Below, in pieces: positions 8,795-17,419 of a DNA stretch of 64,000 nt. Under the pieces are notes generated by a model that saw only the letters and a list, made by a program, of their open reading frames with translations, had not been told where the DNA came from and made no database searches. The stretch's first letter is position 1; every line of letters starts with the position of its first letter. Source of the DNA: Marinobacter goseongensis (GTDB lineage Bacteria > Pseudomonadota > Gammaproteobacteria > Pseudomonadales > Oleiphilaceae); contig NZ_JAKZAI010000005.1 in NCBI RefSeq assembly GCF_023156235.1, positions 124,001-188,000 on the forward strand, in the 5' to 3' direction. A program made the position numbers and the translations under genes.

Positions 8795-8891
8795 GCCCAG
8801 AAGCTCGAAAACTGAAAGTGAGCCGAGATCCCAAGGTGAGGAATTAACACTCTAAAAATGTGAGTCAACAGGCTACAACCCGGCGTAGCGG

Positions 8892-8909
8892 GCGCCCGTA
8901 AACGGGCGC
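8892..8909. repeat. GC-rich perfect hairpin
   Basis: GCGCCCGT-AA-ACGGGCGC is a perfect 8-bp stem with a two-base loop, lying between two converging genes. There is no T-run on either side, so it is at best a weak terminator; it may instead act as an RNA-stabilising or REP-like hairpin. Confidence 0.5.
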
Positions 8910-8918
8910 ACACGCCCT

Positions 8919-9203
8919 CTACATAGACTTGTTCTTCCTATCGGACATCATGTCCTTTTCCATGGTCTCCTTGGCCATGTTTCCTTTCTCCATGCCGTCA
9001 TTCATCTTGTCTTCTGTTTTCATCTCGTCATGCATGGTGTCGGCCTTCATTGTGTCTTTGTGCATGCCGTCATCTTTCATGTCGTCCTGCATCATCTTCT
9101 CTTCCATACCCATGCTGTCTTTGTCCGTATCTGCCGCGTGGGCCGGGGCTAACATGGCCAGGGTGGTGCCGAGAGCAATGAGTGTGGCTGTCAGGGTTTT
9201 CAT
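8919..9203 (-). CDS. Secreted Met/Asp/Lys-rich MXKDX-type repeat protein
   Basis: A 94-residue protein with a clear signal peptide (MKTLTATLIALGTTLAMLAPAHA) followed by about 70 residues made almost only of M, D, K, E and few other residues. The mature part repeats units such as MxKDx and MxxDx (MQDDM, MHKDT, MKADT, MEKDM). This matches the class called pentapeptide MXKDX repeat proteins. The methionine density suggests binding of soft metals such as copper or silver in the periplasm; this is inference. The protein is probably disordered without ligand. Confidence 0.8.
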   Translation of the reverse strand: MKTLTATLIALGTTLAMLAPAHAADTDKDSMGMEEKMMQDDMKDDGMHKDTMKADTMHDEMKTEDKMNDGMEKGNMAKETMEKDMMSDRKNKSM

Positions 9204-9404
9204 TCTGCATTCTCCTTACTGGAAACATTCGATGTTCGACGCCTCTCAGTCCGTAACCTGAAGACTGAAGGCGTCAGAATGCAAAGTACCCGGGTGCGCT
9301 TACAGAGCTGTCACGGCCCGATAACGAATCAGTAAAGGAAGGGTCACAGAACTCTTACGGGCTACACCGGAAACCCTCTCTCTGCTTCAAGCCCGACAAA
9401 CGGC

Positions 9405-9704
9405 TCAAACGATGACACGTTTTTGCGTTTCCAAAAGCTCAAACGTCTGCTCAATCAGCCGGCGTTCTTCCTGTGCAATACGTTGAGCAAAAAGATCCCC
9501 AAGTGAACTGTCTTGCCGGGCAGGACACGTGGCGGCAACCTCCAGGCAGGCATGAAACAGGCGATCTGACCGGAACAGAGATTCGCTGTCCCCTGAACCG
9601 GAGGCCATTTCCCGGCTAGCCATCAGCTCACTCGCCAGGTCGATAAAGGCGTCGAGTATCTGCCCGGGTTTCCACCACCCGGCTCGAAGCGTTCCCGCAG
9701 CCAT
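9405..9704 (-). CDS. Hypothetical 99-residue helical protein
   Basis: The frame encodes an amphipathic helical protein with no signal or membrane segment. It overlaps the end of the glutaredoxin-like gene by 82 bases in another frame; an internal start (MASREMAS) would remove most of the overlap. Residue composition is plausible for a real protein but I recognise no family. The alternative is that the glutaredoxin gene has suffered a frameshift near 9640-9700, which would change both C- and N-termini here. Confidence 0.4.
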   Translation of the reverse strand: MAAGTLRAGWWKPGQILDAFIDLASELMASREMASGSGDSESLFRSDRLFHACLEVAATCPARQDSSLGDLFAQRIAQEERRLIEQTFELLETQKRVIV

Positions 9705-10075
9705 GCCCTGATGTCATCAGACTCGTACAGCCATCGCTCACTGCCATCATCCTGACGCATCTTCAGGCAGGGCACCTTGACCTGACCACCGCCGGCCTCA
9801 AGCGCGGCACGGTGCTGCGGGTCATGCTGGGCATCTCGGGTTTCAATGTTCAGACCCAGCCGGGCAACTTCTTTGCGTACCTTGATGCAGAACGGGCAGG
9901 CTCTGAACTGGTAAAGGGCAAGATCCTTGCTGGCCTCGTCGACGCGGGCCTGCTGTTCAGCGCTGCGGGTAACGCCCGTGGGCGTGCTGAGCTTTTCGCT
10001 GAGCAACATGAATGGCGTCAGAACAAGGCGCAGGGCGCGGAAAAAATAACGGATAATGGTTCTCATGGGTAACAC
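9623..10075 (-). CDS. Glutaredoxin-like protein with N-terminal membrane segment
   Basis: A 150-residue protein. Residues 1-25 are hydrophobic and basic (RTIIRYFFRALRLVLTPFMLL), then a thioredoxin-fold glutaredoxin/GST N-terminal domain begins with the redox motif ACPFCIKV. KVPCLKM contains the conserved cis-Pro region, and YESDDIRAWL is the GSH-binding turn. The start is at 10075 or the ATG nine bases downstream. The last about 18 residues (GGGNPGRYSTPLSTWRVS) look unlike the domain and may result from a late frameshift or simple extension. Confidence 0.8.
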   Translation of the reverse strand: MLPMRTIIRYFFRALRLVLTPFMLLSEKLSTPTGVTRSAEQQARVDEASKDLALYQFRACPFCIKVRKEVARLGLNIETRDAQHDPQHRAALEAGGGQVKVPCLKMRQDDGSERWLYESDDIRAWLRERFEPGGGNPGRYSTPLSTWRVS

Positions 10076-10217
10076 TCAAACTCCGGATTGAAAGTAACCT
10101 ACCGGGTGGCGGCACTCTAGGCTTGATTTATATACGTCACAGCCGGCGGTGAGGATAACATTTTCGTACCGATTGGATAGGCCGCTGAAGCGGTGCTCAG
10201 TTACAACCTGAAGCGGG

Positions 10218-10325
10218 CACCTTACCTGCTCTCATCTCGCCAACAATTCATCGTTCGGTTGGGTCGCAAAGCGAACATTCAGACGAAACGGAAAGCGGTT
10301 AAGCGAGAGGGGAGCAGGTCAGGTG
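10218..10325. repeat. Large imperfect inverted repeat (about 108 bases) left of the foreign ATPase gene
   Basis: The outer arms are about 26-28 bases: CACCTTACCTGCTCTCATCT... at 10218-10243 pairs with 10298-10325, whose reverse complement starts CACCTGACCTGCTCCCCTCT. Weaker pairing continues inward around TCGTTCGG and CGAAACGG. The 10076-10401 gap holds nothing else recognisable. It could be a MITE or REP-like element, or an insertion scar. The inner borders GCCAAC and GTTAAGC recall integron attC ends, but the pairing extends beyond them. Confidence 0.6.
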
Positions 10326-10401
10326 TGTCAGGGTTAATTTGATACCCATACAGAAGCCTAGCGTACTATTCCACCATGTTAATAATCTCATCAGTTCCAA
10401 T

Positions 10402-11883
10402 ATGAAGACTGTGATGAATAATATGACAGCACAACATCGCGTCGCTTGGCGGTCCTTCCCGACAGGCCCCGTGACAGCAGCGTATAAACGCATGGTGGAT
10501 GCGGGGGAGGTACAACGAGATGACGCGCAGGTCGCTTTGGCGGCAAAATTCGATGCCCTGCACGGTTCTCTTACCTCGCTCCCACCAGTACCAGTACGCA
10601 GCGACGAACCGACAGAGGGCAGCTTTAAAAACAGCAGTCCACTGTTACGGTTACTGGCGCGATCCTTGGCACACGCTCAGTCTTTTCTTCGAAAGAAGTT
10701 CCATTTGTGGTCTTTTGGTCCACCACCGCGAGGCATGTACATTCATGGACCGGTCGGGGTCGGCAAGAGCTTTCTAATGGATCTCTTTTACGCGTCGGTT
10801 TCTGTTCCTGATGATAATTCTTGCTGTACTAATGACAGCCACAAACACATAAACATAACCAAACGCCGCGTCCACTTTCATGAGTTCATGCTAGACGTCC
10901 ATCATCGCATCTTTGCCTACAAACAGGAGTACCCACGAGGCGATGCGATTCCCATCATCGCGCAACAATTGGCACAAGAAGCCCAACTCCTCTGTTTCGA
11001 TGAATTTCAAGTGACAGACGTTGCCGATGCCATGATTTTGAAGCGACTGTTTTCATTATTATTGGATTTGAATGTGGTGGTAGTGGCTACCTCGAATCGC
11101 TCTCCCGATGCCTTGTATGAAGGAGGCATTAACCGCTCCCTCTTTTTGCCATTCATAGACATGTTAAAACACACATTCGACATTATTTCCATGGAGGATT
11201 CCAGCAAGGATTATCGACTTGAAAATCGAGCGGATGGTCAATCCTATTTTTGGTCAAACAAGAAAGTTCATAGTGATAATAATAGTAAAAACAACATGCA
11301 AGCGCAGTTGGAAAAAATATTTGGTAGCGCTGCATCCGGAACTGAGGCCGAGATCATTTCCGTCCCCTTTGGTCGCACCGTCCAGGTGACCCGATTGAAT
11401 GACCGGTGCGCCTGGTTTGACTTTTCCGAGTTGTGCTACCAACCGCTCGGGGCGGCCGATTATATTTCTCTCTGCCGCCGATTTCCGGTCATCATCATGG
11501 AGCGCGTCCCCCAACTGGACGCCAATCACCTCAACGAAGCACGACGATTCGTGACCCTCATTGACGCGTGTTATGAATCTCGCACCCGCTTGGTGCTGGC
11601 GGCACAAGTCCCGCTCGACGAGTTGTTTGTTGATTTTGAAGCGCAAGTCGAAAGCAGCGACGGAGATGAAGAATTGATTGTCAATGAAAAGGGAGGAAAC
11701 TCAAGTTCCTTTGCGACCACCATGATTCGCACCAAAGAGGGAGAATATTATGAGTGGTCGGCGACGGGTCGAATTGGCGTGTCGCTGGCACAATTATCGT
11801 CTGCCAATGATCTCGCCTTTTCCTTTCGACGAGCCGCTTCTCGGTTGGTTGAAATGGGAGGAAATGAATGGGGACGGCAATGA
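10402..11883 (+). CDS. AFG1-type AAA+ ATPase, eukaryote-like, foreign origin
   Basis: An uninterrupted ORF encoding an AFG1/LACE1/ZapE-family ATPase; taking the ATG at 10402 it has 493 residues, and a TTG further up at 10339 is possible. Walker A is GPVGVGKS (about residues 116-123), then RRVHFHEFMLDVHHRI, Walker B LLCFDEF with the family signature QVTDVADAMILKRLF, VVVATSNRSPDALYEGG, PLGAADY and RRFVTLIDACY. The sequence looks closer to mitochondrial (stramenopile-like) AFG1 than to gammaproteobacterial ZapE. It carries low-complexity inserts, such as an Asn/Lys-rich stretch, and is locally AT-rich (10801-10860 is about 37% GC). There is no ribosome-binding site. Possible explanations are recent transfer from an algal host, an alphaproteobacterial source, or an assembly chimera. 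Expression here is doubtful. Confidence 0.8.
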   Translation: MKTVMNNMTAQHRVAWRSFPTGPVTAAYKRMVDAGEVQRDDAQVALAAKFDALHGSLTSLPPVPVRSDEPTEGSFKNSSPLLRLLARSLAHAQSFLRKKFHLWSFGPPPRGMYIHGPVGVGKSFLMDLFYASVSVPDDNSCCTNDSHKHINITKRRVHFHEFMLDVHHRIFAYKQEYPRGDAIPIIAQQLAQEAQLLCFDEFQVTDVADAMILKRLFSLLLDLNVVVVATSNRSPDALYEGGINRSLFLPFIDMLKHTFDIISMEDSSKDYRLENRADGQSYFWSNKKVHSDNNSKNNMQAQLEKIFGSAASGTEAEIISVPFGRTVQVTRLNDRCAWFDFSELCYQPLGAADYISLCRRFPVIIMERVPQLDANHLNEARRFVTLIDACYESRTRLVLAAQVPLDELFVDFEAQVESSDGDEELIVNEKGGNSSSFATTMIRTKEGEYYEWSATGRIGVSLAQLSSANDLAFSFRRAASRLVEMGGNEWGRQ

Positions 11884-11927
11884 CTATGTGATCCGGTCGG
11901 CCCACCCGCCCGGCCTCGCGGTAGATG

Positions 11928-14201
11928 CTATGCTGACGCAGGATTTCTTGTCGACGAGTCCAGGTAGTCCATCAGATCGGCGCGGGTCATGGGGCGGGCA
12001 TACAGATATCCCTGCAAACCAGTCAAAGACTTTTCGTGAAGTATGCGAGCCTGGAGCTCAGTTTCTACACCCTCTGCAATAACTTCCAAGTGGAGGCTTC
12101 TTGATAGTGCAGCCACGGAATCCACGATGGCTTCTCCGGCGGCTGTTTGTCCCAGCTCGCGAATAAAGCTTTTGTCGATTTTCAACTGATCCACGTCCAA
12201 ACGGTGCAGATACGCCAGAGACGAGTAGCCAGTGCCAAAATCATCAATTGCGAACCGAAATCCCCGCTGCCGCAAAGCCTGCATCTGCTGATAGGTTTCC
12301 TGTTGTTGGCCCATCAAAAGATTTTCGGTGATTTCCAGGGTAAAGCGGTCTGCCGTCAGGTCATACTTTGCCAGGAAAAAATCGAGACGTTCGGTGAGCT
12401 TGTAGTTTTGGAGCTGGAGCGGGCTGATATTGATGGCAAGCCGAAAGGCTGGCGGCAATCGATCTTTCTTGCGCAATTCTGCGAGCATCTGGCAGCTCTG
12501 TTCGAACACGATATCCTGAAGCTGATAGATCAACCCTGCCCGTTCCGCCACCGGGATAAACGCATCCGGGGGGATGGTGTCTTCTTCCGGGTCAAACCAG
12601 CGCAGCAATGCCTCTGCGCCGAAAAGGGCCCCGTCTGGTGTCAACTGAGGCTGAAAGTAGGCCGCAAAATCCATGTTCCGAATGGCGTGAACCATCCGAC
12701 GCTCCAGATCAAGGCGCCGGTCAGCCTCCCGTTGCAGCGATTCTTCAAAGAACGCGACTCGATTGCCACCATGGCGCTTGGCTTCATACATCGCGGCGTC
12801 TGCTTTGCGTAGCAGGTCTTCTGTTTTCAATCCGGGCTTGTCGGCCAGGGCTATTCCGACGCTGACGCTGACGCTGTAGGCATGGCCCTGACTTTCCAGG
12901 GGTGCATTGAAGCAATCGAGTATCCTATGCGCCACTGCTGTTGCGGATTCGGCCAGCTCATCCTTACCTGTTAAAGGCTCGCGCAACAATACAATGAACT
13001 CATCCCCACCAAGACGCGCGACTATTTCCGAACGGCGCGTCTGACCCTCAAGCCGCCGTGCAACCTGCTGGAGCAGCAAGTCACCCTGTTGGTGTCCCAG
13101 GCTGTCGTTGATGCGTTTAAAATCATTAAGATCGAGGAACATCACTGCGCCGCTGGCGTGGCCGCGATTCACCTCTTCCAGTAGCTGTTCCAGCTGTTCC
13201 TCAGCATGGCGGCGATTGGGTAAGCCGGTAAGCGCATCGAACAACGCCAAGCGGGCAGCGTTTTCTTCGGCGCACTTGCGGGTCGTGACTTCACGGGCCA
13301 TCCACAAGACATAGGAGTCATCAAGACCCTCGGTATAAAAATCATCGACGATCGCGGTTCTGCCCTCGAAAACCCGGCGCTCGCCTTCCGTCACAACTTC
13401 ATACTCGAAAATCTGCATCTCCCCGGTCGCGAGGGTCTCGCGCGCTACCGTCATCACCTCTTCAGCGAGTTCGGGGTCGAACAGGTTTTCTATTGACTGG
13501 CCCCATAGTGTCTCTGATGGTGCCATCAGCTCGAAGGTATCACCGCAAAAATCAATATAGTGACCTGACAGATCAAGCACGATAGCCACATCCGGGATTA
13601 CCTGCATGACAGCACTCAGCCTCGCGTTTATCTTTCCCAAAGCTGCAGTAAGCCGGGACTGCTGTTCAGCCAGCCTGTAATGATCAATGACAAGCAGTGC
13701 GAGGGCCGAAAAAGCCTGAATCAGGTACAAATGCAAGCGTGAGGGAGAGCGCTGGTCAGGATAGTAAATGGCAAAACTGGCGAGAACCGTGCCGTCGGAA
13801 GCAATGATAGGATTTGACCAGCAGGCGCCCAGTCCGTTGAACATGGCCAGATCCCTAAAGTCCTGCCAAAGCGGATCGGTCGCGATATCGGTTACCACCA
13901 CCTGCTCTCGACGAAAAAGTGCGGTGCCGCAAGAGCCGATGCCTTCACCTATCGTCACTCCATCGATAGCCTCGCAGTAGGCCTCCGGCAGGCTGGGAGC
14001 GGCGCAGTGTTTCAGTCGTTGGCCATCAAGCAACAAAATGGAGCAAAAGGCGCTGTCGCCCTTCAGAGCTTGTTCTATCTCGCGGCAAAGCAAGTCCATG
14101 CTGGAGACCAGACCATCGCCACGAATAGCTCTCCCCAGAACCTTTCGCTGGATCTGGTATATGGCCGACCTCTGGGATTCGTCTAATTCGCTCTCGTCCA
14201 T
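11928..14201 (-). CDS. GAF-PAS-GGDEF-EAL cyclic-di-GMP signalling protein
   Basis: A 757-residue cytoplasmic protein. A GAF domain covers about residues 20-175 (GEGIGSCGTALF, DPLWQDFRDLA), a PAS domain about 190-305, GGDEF about 320-485 with an intact RLGGDEF at 396-402, and EAL about 500-750 with EALLRW at 530. Both catalytic signatures are intact, so it may make and/or break cyclic di-GMP. The RxxD inhibitory site is missing before GGDEF (RSEI). There are no membrane helices. It stands next to the foreign ATPase gene; its stop lies 45 bases from that gene's stop. Confidence 0.93.
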   Translation of the reverse strand: MDESELDESQRSAIYQIQRKVLGRAIRGDGLVSSMDLLCREIEQALKGDSAFCSILLLDGQRLKHCAAPSLPEAYCEAIDGVTIGEGIGSCGTALFRREQVVVTDIATDPLWQDFRDLAMFNGLGACWSNPIIASDGTVLASFAIYYPDQRSPSRLHLYLIQAFSALALLVIDHYRLAEQQSRLTAALGKINARLSAVMQVIPDVAIVLDLSGHYIDFCGDTFELMAPSETLWGQSIENLFDPELAEEVMTVARETLATGEMQIFEYEVVTEGERRVFEGRTAIVDDFYTEGLDDSYVLWMAREVTTRKCAEENAARLALFDALTGLPNRRHAEEQLEQLLEEVNRGHASGAVMFLDLNDFKRINDSLGHQQGDLLLQQVARRLEGQTRRSEIVARLGGDEFIVLLREPLTGKDELAESATAVAHRILDCFNAPLESQGHAYSVSVSVGIALADKPGLKTEDLLRKADAAMYEAKRHGGNRVAFFEESLQREADRRLDLERRMVHAIRNMDFAAYFQPQLTPDGALFGAEALLRWFDPEEDTIPPDAFIPVAERAGLIYQLQDIVFEQSCQMLAELRKKDRLPPAFRLAINISPLQLQNYKLTERLDFFLAKYDLTADRFTLEITENLLMGQQQETYQQMQALRQRGFRFAIDDFGTGYSSLAYLHRLDVDQLKIDKSFIRELGQTAAGEAIVDSVAALSRSLHLEVIAEGVETELQARILHEKSLTGLQGYLYARPMTRADLMDYLDSSTRNPASA

Positions 14202-14432
14202 ACAAGGACCTTATTTTGATAGCTTCGGCTTTACCTTGACCCCAAATTCTATTGCATTTAATCGCCAGCATAAGCGGGCGCGGGACATTGGTTAACAGTT
14301 GTCGCTTAACAAAGCGTCAAAGCGGCATTGCAACCGGATGAAACACGGCAGATCGTTTGAACTGTCCTATGTAACTATGGCTCAGGGCATGCCTATACGC
14401 CACTCGAATGCCTGTATCAGTTTCTCCGCAGA

Positions 14433-15491
14433 CTAGAGTTTTCCGCCTGCAAAGGGGCCTGGCAAACCCGGGTCGCTTGATAGCAATTCGAACACATGGC
14501 CCGGTAATGTCTGGTTGAGTTCATCCCGGGCCCGCTGTTGCAATAAACCGGGTTCGGCAGCGGATATCTTCACCGGCCAGCGTTTCTTCGCCAACACAGT
14601 CTCCTGGTACTGCAGCATCAGCTCGTAGGAGCCACGCAACCAGAACCAGCCCTGCTGTTCACTGACCGGCGCCAGATCGGAAAGCCCGCGTAGTACATAA
14701 TCTGACTGCGCCACAGTCTTCACGCCAAGCCTGGTCAGGGCACGCTGTAGCTCTGCTTTCACCGATGGATCATCGGCCTGAACCGTGATCGGCAGGGTGC
14801 CCAACGCATTGCGAATCAGGGTGTCCACCGCCGCCTGGTCGTACTGACCGATAACCCCCTGGCCGTCGGCTACAATCATCAGATTCTCGTTGAGCTGATC
14901 TCGCTGAATCTGGGCGCTGCGGGCACGTTTCAAGGCGTTGAGGGCGGATATCGGATTGTTAGCGGTAACACTGGCGTAGCGAATCAGATCCTTGATCTCG
15001 CGGTCGGAAGTCAATATGGACTGGCGGAAGCGGCTGGCGGCAGGTTGTTTGGCCAGCACAGCCAGGGCGTGAACCCGTCCTGGATTATTGTTATCGTCCC
15101 AGTACTCAACAACCCGCGCACCTTGCAGTACCTGTTGGGTCTCAGTGCTCACCGCGCGGGTAACCCTTTGTTCGTTGGTAATCTGCAACTGCCCCGGCCC
15201 GGCATTCATCTGAGCACTGCTAAAGTCTGTCGAGCGTTCCTGGACGCTCACTTCAAATATCTTGGCCAGGTTGCTGATCGCCCGATCCGATGCCCTTTGC
15301 CGGTCATCGGCTGATCCCGTCGCCGAAAGATGCGTGGCCGCCGGATAGGCCGATTCAGGGTTATTCAGCCACTCCGGTCTATCAGGTATGGAGCTACAGG
15401 CAGTCATAGCCAGCACACTCAACACAACCAGCAAACCGGCCAGGGTCTTTGGCTGAATCAAAGATGAACTGAATGCAGGTCTATTGTTCAT
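14433..15491 (-). CDS. LPP20-family lipoprotein
   Basis: A 352-residue lipoprotein starting at 15491 (MNNRPAF), with AAGGAC upstream; the frame extends to 15524 without support. The lipobox is LAMTAC. The mature protein starts with PDRPEWLNNPESAYP and has the LPP20 pattern of a surface-exposed domain with SATGSADDRQRASDRAISNLAKIF. It overlaps the preceding TPR lipoprotein gene by 11 bases and is the last gene of a four-gene envelope operon. The family is linked to peptidoglycan synthase activation only by neighbourhood. Confidence 0.82.
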   Translation of the reverse strand: MNNRPAFSSSLIQPKTLAGLLVVLSVLAMTACSSIPDRPEWLNNPESAYPAATHLSATGSADDRQRASDRAISNLAKIFEVSVQERSTDFSSAQMNAGPGQLQITNEQRVTRAVSTETQQVLQGARVVEYWDDNNNPGRVHALAVLAKQPAASRFRQSILTSDREIKDLIRYASVTANNPISALNALKRARSAQIQRDQLNENLMIVADGQGVIGQYDQAAVDTLIRNALGTLPITVQADDPSVKAELQRALTRLGVKTVAQSDYVLRGLSDLAPVSEQQGWFWLRGSYELMLQYQETVLAKKRWPVKISAAEPGLLQQRARDELNQTLPGHVFELLSSDPGLPGPFAGGKL

Positions 15492-16806
15492 TAGGCTGTC
15501 CTTCGATAGATTCCAGGCCCTCATAGGGCGGATAACTGAGCAGGCGATTATTCAGACTGGTTACCAACACGACACCGTAATGGCGTGAGCCAAGCTTGTT
15601 CAGCGCTGGTAACTCGACGTTCTTGGCGACAATCCCGACCGAGGCATCCAGAGGCGTCACCAGCCGCGCCAACTGGATAGACGAGGGCAGCATATTCCAG
15701 CTACGCACATCGGCCTGCTCTGACAGCAAACCGGCAATATTGGCCAGGAAACCGCCAAGTTCTCCACTTTCTCTCGCTTTCCTGACCATCTGGTATTTGG
15801 TAATTGCCCGAACGGTCGCCGCAGCCATGGTTTTTGCACTCTGATCCGCAAGGTCTTCACGCGCCCGTTGTTCGATCATTTCTATCACTTCGGTATTTCT
15901 GAGGTCTCCGGCTTTGATCGAAAGATGCCTGGTCTGGTAACGCGATGGCGGATAATGAGGCATGACGATGCTGATCTGCGCCTCCAGATTCGGATCAAAC
16001 ACCAAAAGGCGGGTTTCGGTTTTATTGGTAACCACACCATCGTGGTAAAACACAATCCATTCGCCTTCATGAGCCCCGGGCAATGAGGCCTCGCGGCCAA
16101 ACTCACTGACGTATCGCTGATACTCTTCATCGTTACGGTTTTCATTGTTTCGGCGCAAGCTGACATGCAACAGGCTGGTAGCCAGGGCCTCAGGAACCTT
16201 TTCTTTACGAGCCCTGATGATCTGGTGCGCCCGGCGATAGCTGATCATGGCATCATCGAGTTCACCGTTCATTTCGTAAACCAGCCCTGCTAAAAAGCGC
16301 ACGCTTGCCAGTTGCCCGCTGACAGACTCCGTGTCTCCCAGCTGACTCATGGTGACATCCGCCTGCAGCATTTCGACCCGCGCGCCGTCCCGGTCGCCAC
16401 TGAACAGATAACCCATGGCCAGCATGGCATGCACCAGCACCTGTTCACTTGGCGTTCCGCCATAGCTGCGAAGCGTCTCGTTGGTCGTCAGGGCACCAAA
16501 GTTTTCGGACAGACTGACCGCCTTCAGAGACATCATGATCGCCTTGGCCTGCTCAAGATCCTGTCGGCTACCGGCCAGGTCTCCGGTGTAGAACTTCAGC
16601 AGGCCCCGATTCAGCAGGTACTGGCTTCTGTCACGGTCTGGCGGATCAATGTCTTCCAGTTTTGCCAGGGTCTTTTCAGGGCCTACCGCCGGCAGCTCTG
16701 CCGAAAGCTGATTGATTTGCCAGGAGGTGCATCCCTGCAGATACAACAAGCACAGCAACACCACTGGACTCGCCAGAAACCGGAACACATGCATCTCGCC
16801 AATCAC
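15481..16806 (-). CDS. COG3014-type lipoprotein with TPR-like repeats
   Basis: A 441-residue lipoprotein; the signal peptide ends at LLYLQGC. Residues about 45-230 are helical repeats (LNRGLLKFYTGDLAGSRQDLEQA, LVYEMNGELDDAMISYRRAHQI) that look TPR-like, and a beta-rich C-terminal half follows. The frame opens with a GTG at 16806; the ATG at 16794 (MHVFRF) is an equally good start. Neighbours are LpoB-like and LPP20 genes, a set that occurs together in several marine gammaproteobacteria. A structural or scaffold role at the outer membrane is inferred. Confidence 0.78.
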   Translation of the reverse strand: MIGEMHVFRFLASPVVLLCLLYLQGCTSWQINQLSAELPAVGPEKTLAKLEDIDPPDRDRSQYLLNRGLLKFYTGDLAGSRQDLEQAKAIMMSLKAVSLSENFGALTTNETLRSYGGTPSEQVLVHAMLAMGYLFSGDRDGARVEMLQADVTMSQLGDTESVSGQLASVRFLAGLVYEMNGELDDAMISYRRAHQIIRARKEKVPEALATSLLHVSLRRNNENRNDEEYQRYVSEFGREASLPGAHEGEWIVFYHDGVVTNKTETRLLVFDPNLEAQISIVMPHYPPSRYQTRHLSIKAGDLRNTEVIEMIEQRAREDLADQSAKTMAAATVRAITKYQMVRKARESGELGGFLANIAGLLSEQADVRSWNMLPSSIQLARLVTPLDASVGIVAKNVELPALNKLGSRHYGVVLVTSLNNRLLSYPPYEGLESIEGQPNEQ

Positions 16807-16831
16807 GGTCTATCTGTCATCCAAAAGCAGA

Positions 16832-17419
16832 CTAATAGCGGATGGACGGGTTTTTAATCAGCTTCTTGATTTTCTTCTGACCCAGCCAGACCTTGCGGTT
16901 GTCGGCCATGCTGATCAGGGTAAGGTCGACCTGATAGAAACGCACCTGTTGTTTGCCCTCGGCATCAATGATGGTGTTGATCTGTCCGGTCAGCATGAAA
17001 TCTGCGCCCAGCTCCTGACCTGCGGCGTTGCGAGTATCATCCCGGGCATTCAGATCCTGATCGAGGCGCTCATCACGTATTTCGCCACGCTCGTCTTTCG
17101 ACGCGACAAAATCCACGCGCCCGGAATTGACCAGTTCACGCTCCATATCGGCGACAAAGGTTTTCAGGTTGATGTGTTCATGGCTCAGGTTACGAACCGT
17201 GCCCACAATCACCGCAGGCCGCTCACCGCTTCGGGTAGTAAAATCAGTGATCCAGGGTCGGGACAGGACATCCTGAATCATCTCCTGGGCCACCAGCCGT
17301 GAATCGCTGTCATTCCAGGCGCCGCTCAGATCAATCGTGCTGTCACTGTCTACCCGCTCAACTGATGTTCCGCAGCCGCTGAACAGCAGGACCGCAAAAA
17401 TAACTACCCAGATTTTCAT
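16832..17419 (-). CDS. lpoB: LpoB-like penicillin-binding protein activator lipoprotein
   Basis: A 195-residue lipoprotein with lipobox LLFSGC. The mature region matches the LpoB pattern: DLSGAWNDSDSRLVAQEMIQDVL, PAVIVGTVRN, ELGADFMLTGQINTIID and a C-terminal YQVDLTLISMADNRKVWLGQKKIKK. LpoB is anchored in the outer membrane and stimulates the bifunctional synthase PBP1b. The start codon overlaps the stop of the upstream LPP20 gene (TAATG), so the two are coupled. Identity is by family pattern; the partner synthase is not in the window. Confidence 0.85.
   Translation of the reverse strand: MKIWVVIFAVLLFSGCGTSVERVDSDSTIDLSGAWNDSDSRLVAQEMIQDVLSRPWITDFTTRSGERPAVIVGTVRNLSHEHINLKTFVADMERELVNSGRVDFVASKDERGEIRDERLDQDLNARDDTRNAAGQELGADFMLTGQINTIIDAEGKQQVRFYQVDLTLISMADNRKVWLGQKKIKKLIKNPSIRY

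Noticed and set aside
12147..12812. Plus-strand frame of 221 residues
   Set aside because: Antisense to the EAL domain of the GGDEF-EAL gene.
14291..14320. Integron attC-like half site (GTTAAC and GCTTAAC followed by AAAGCGTCAA), with GTTAAGC at 10298 as a possible partner
   Set aside because: No complementary second arm lies within the usual 60-140 bases, there is no integrase, and a 4 kb cassette containing an oppositely directed GGDEF-EAL gene would be atypical.
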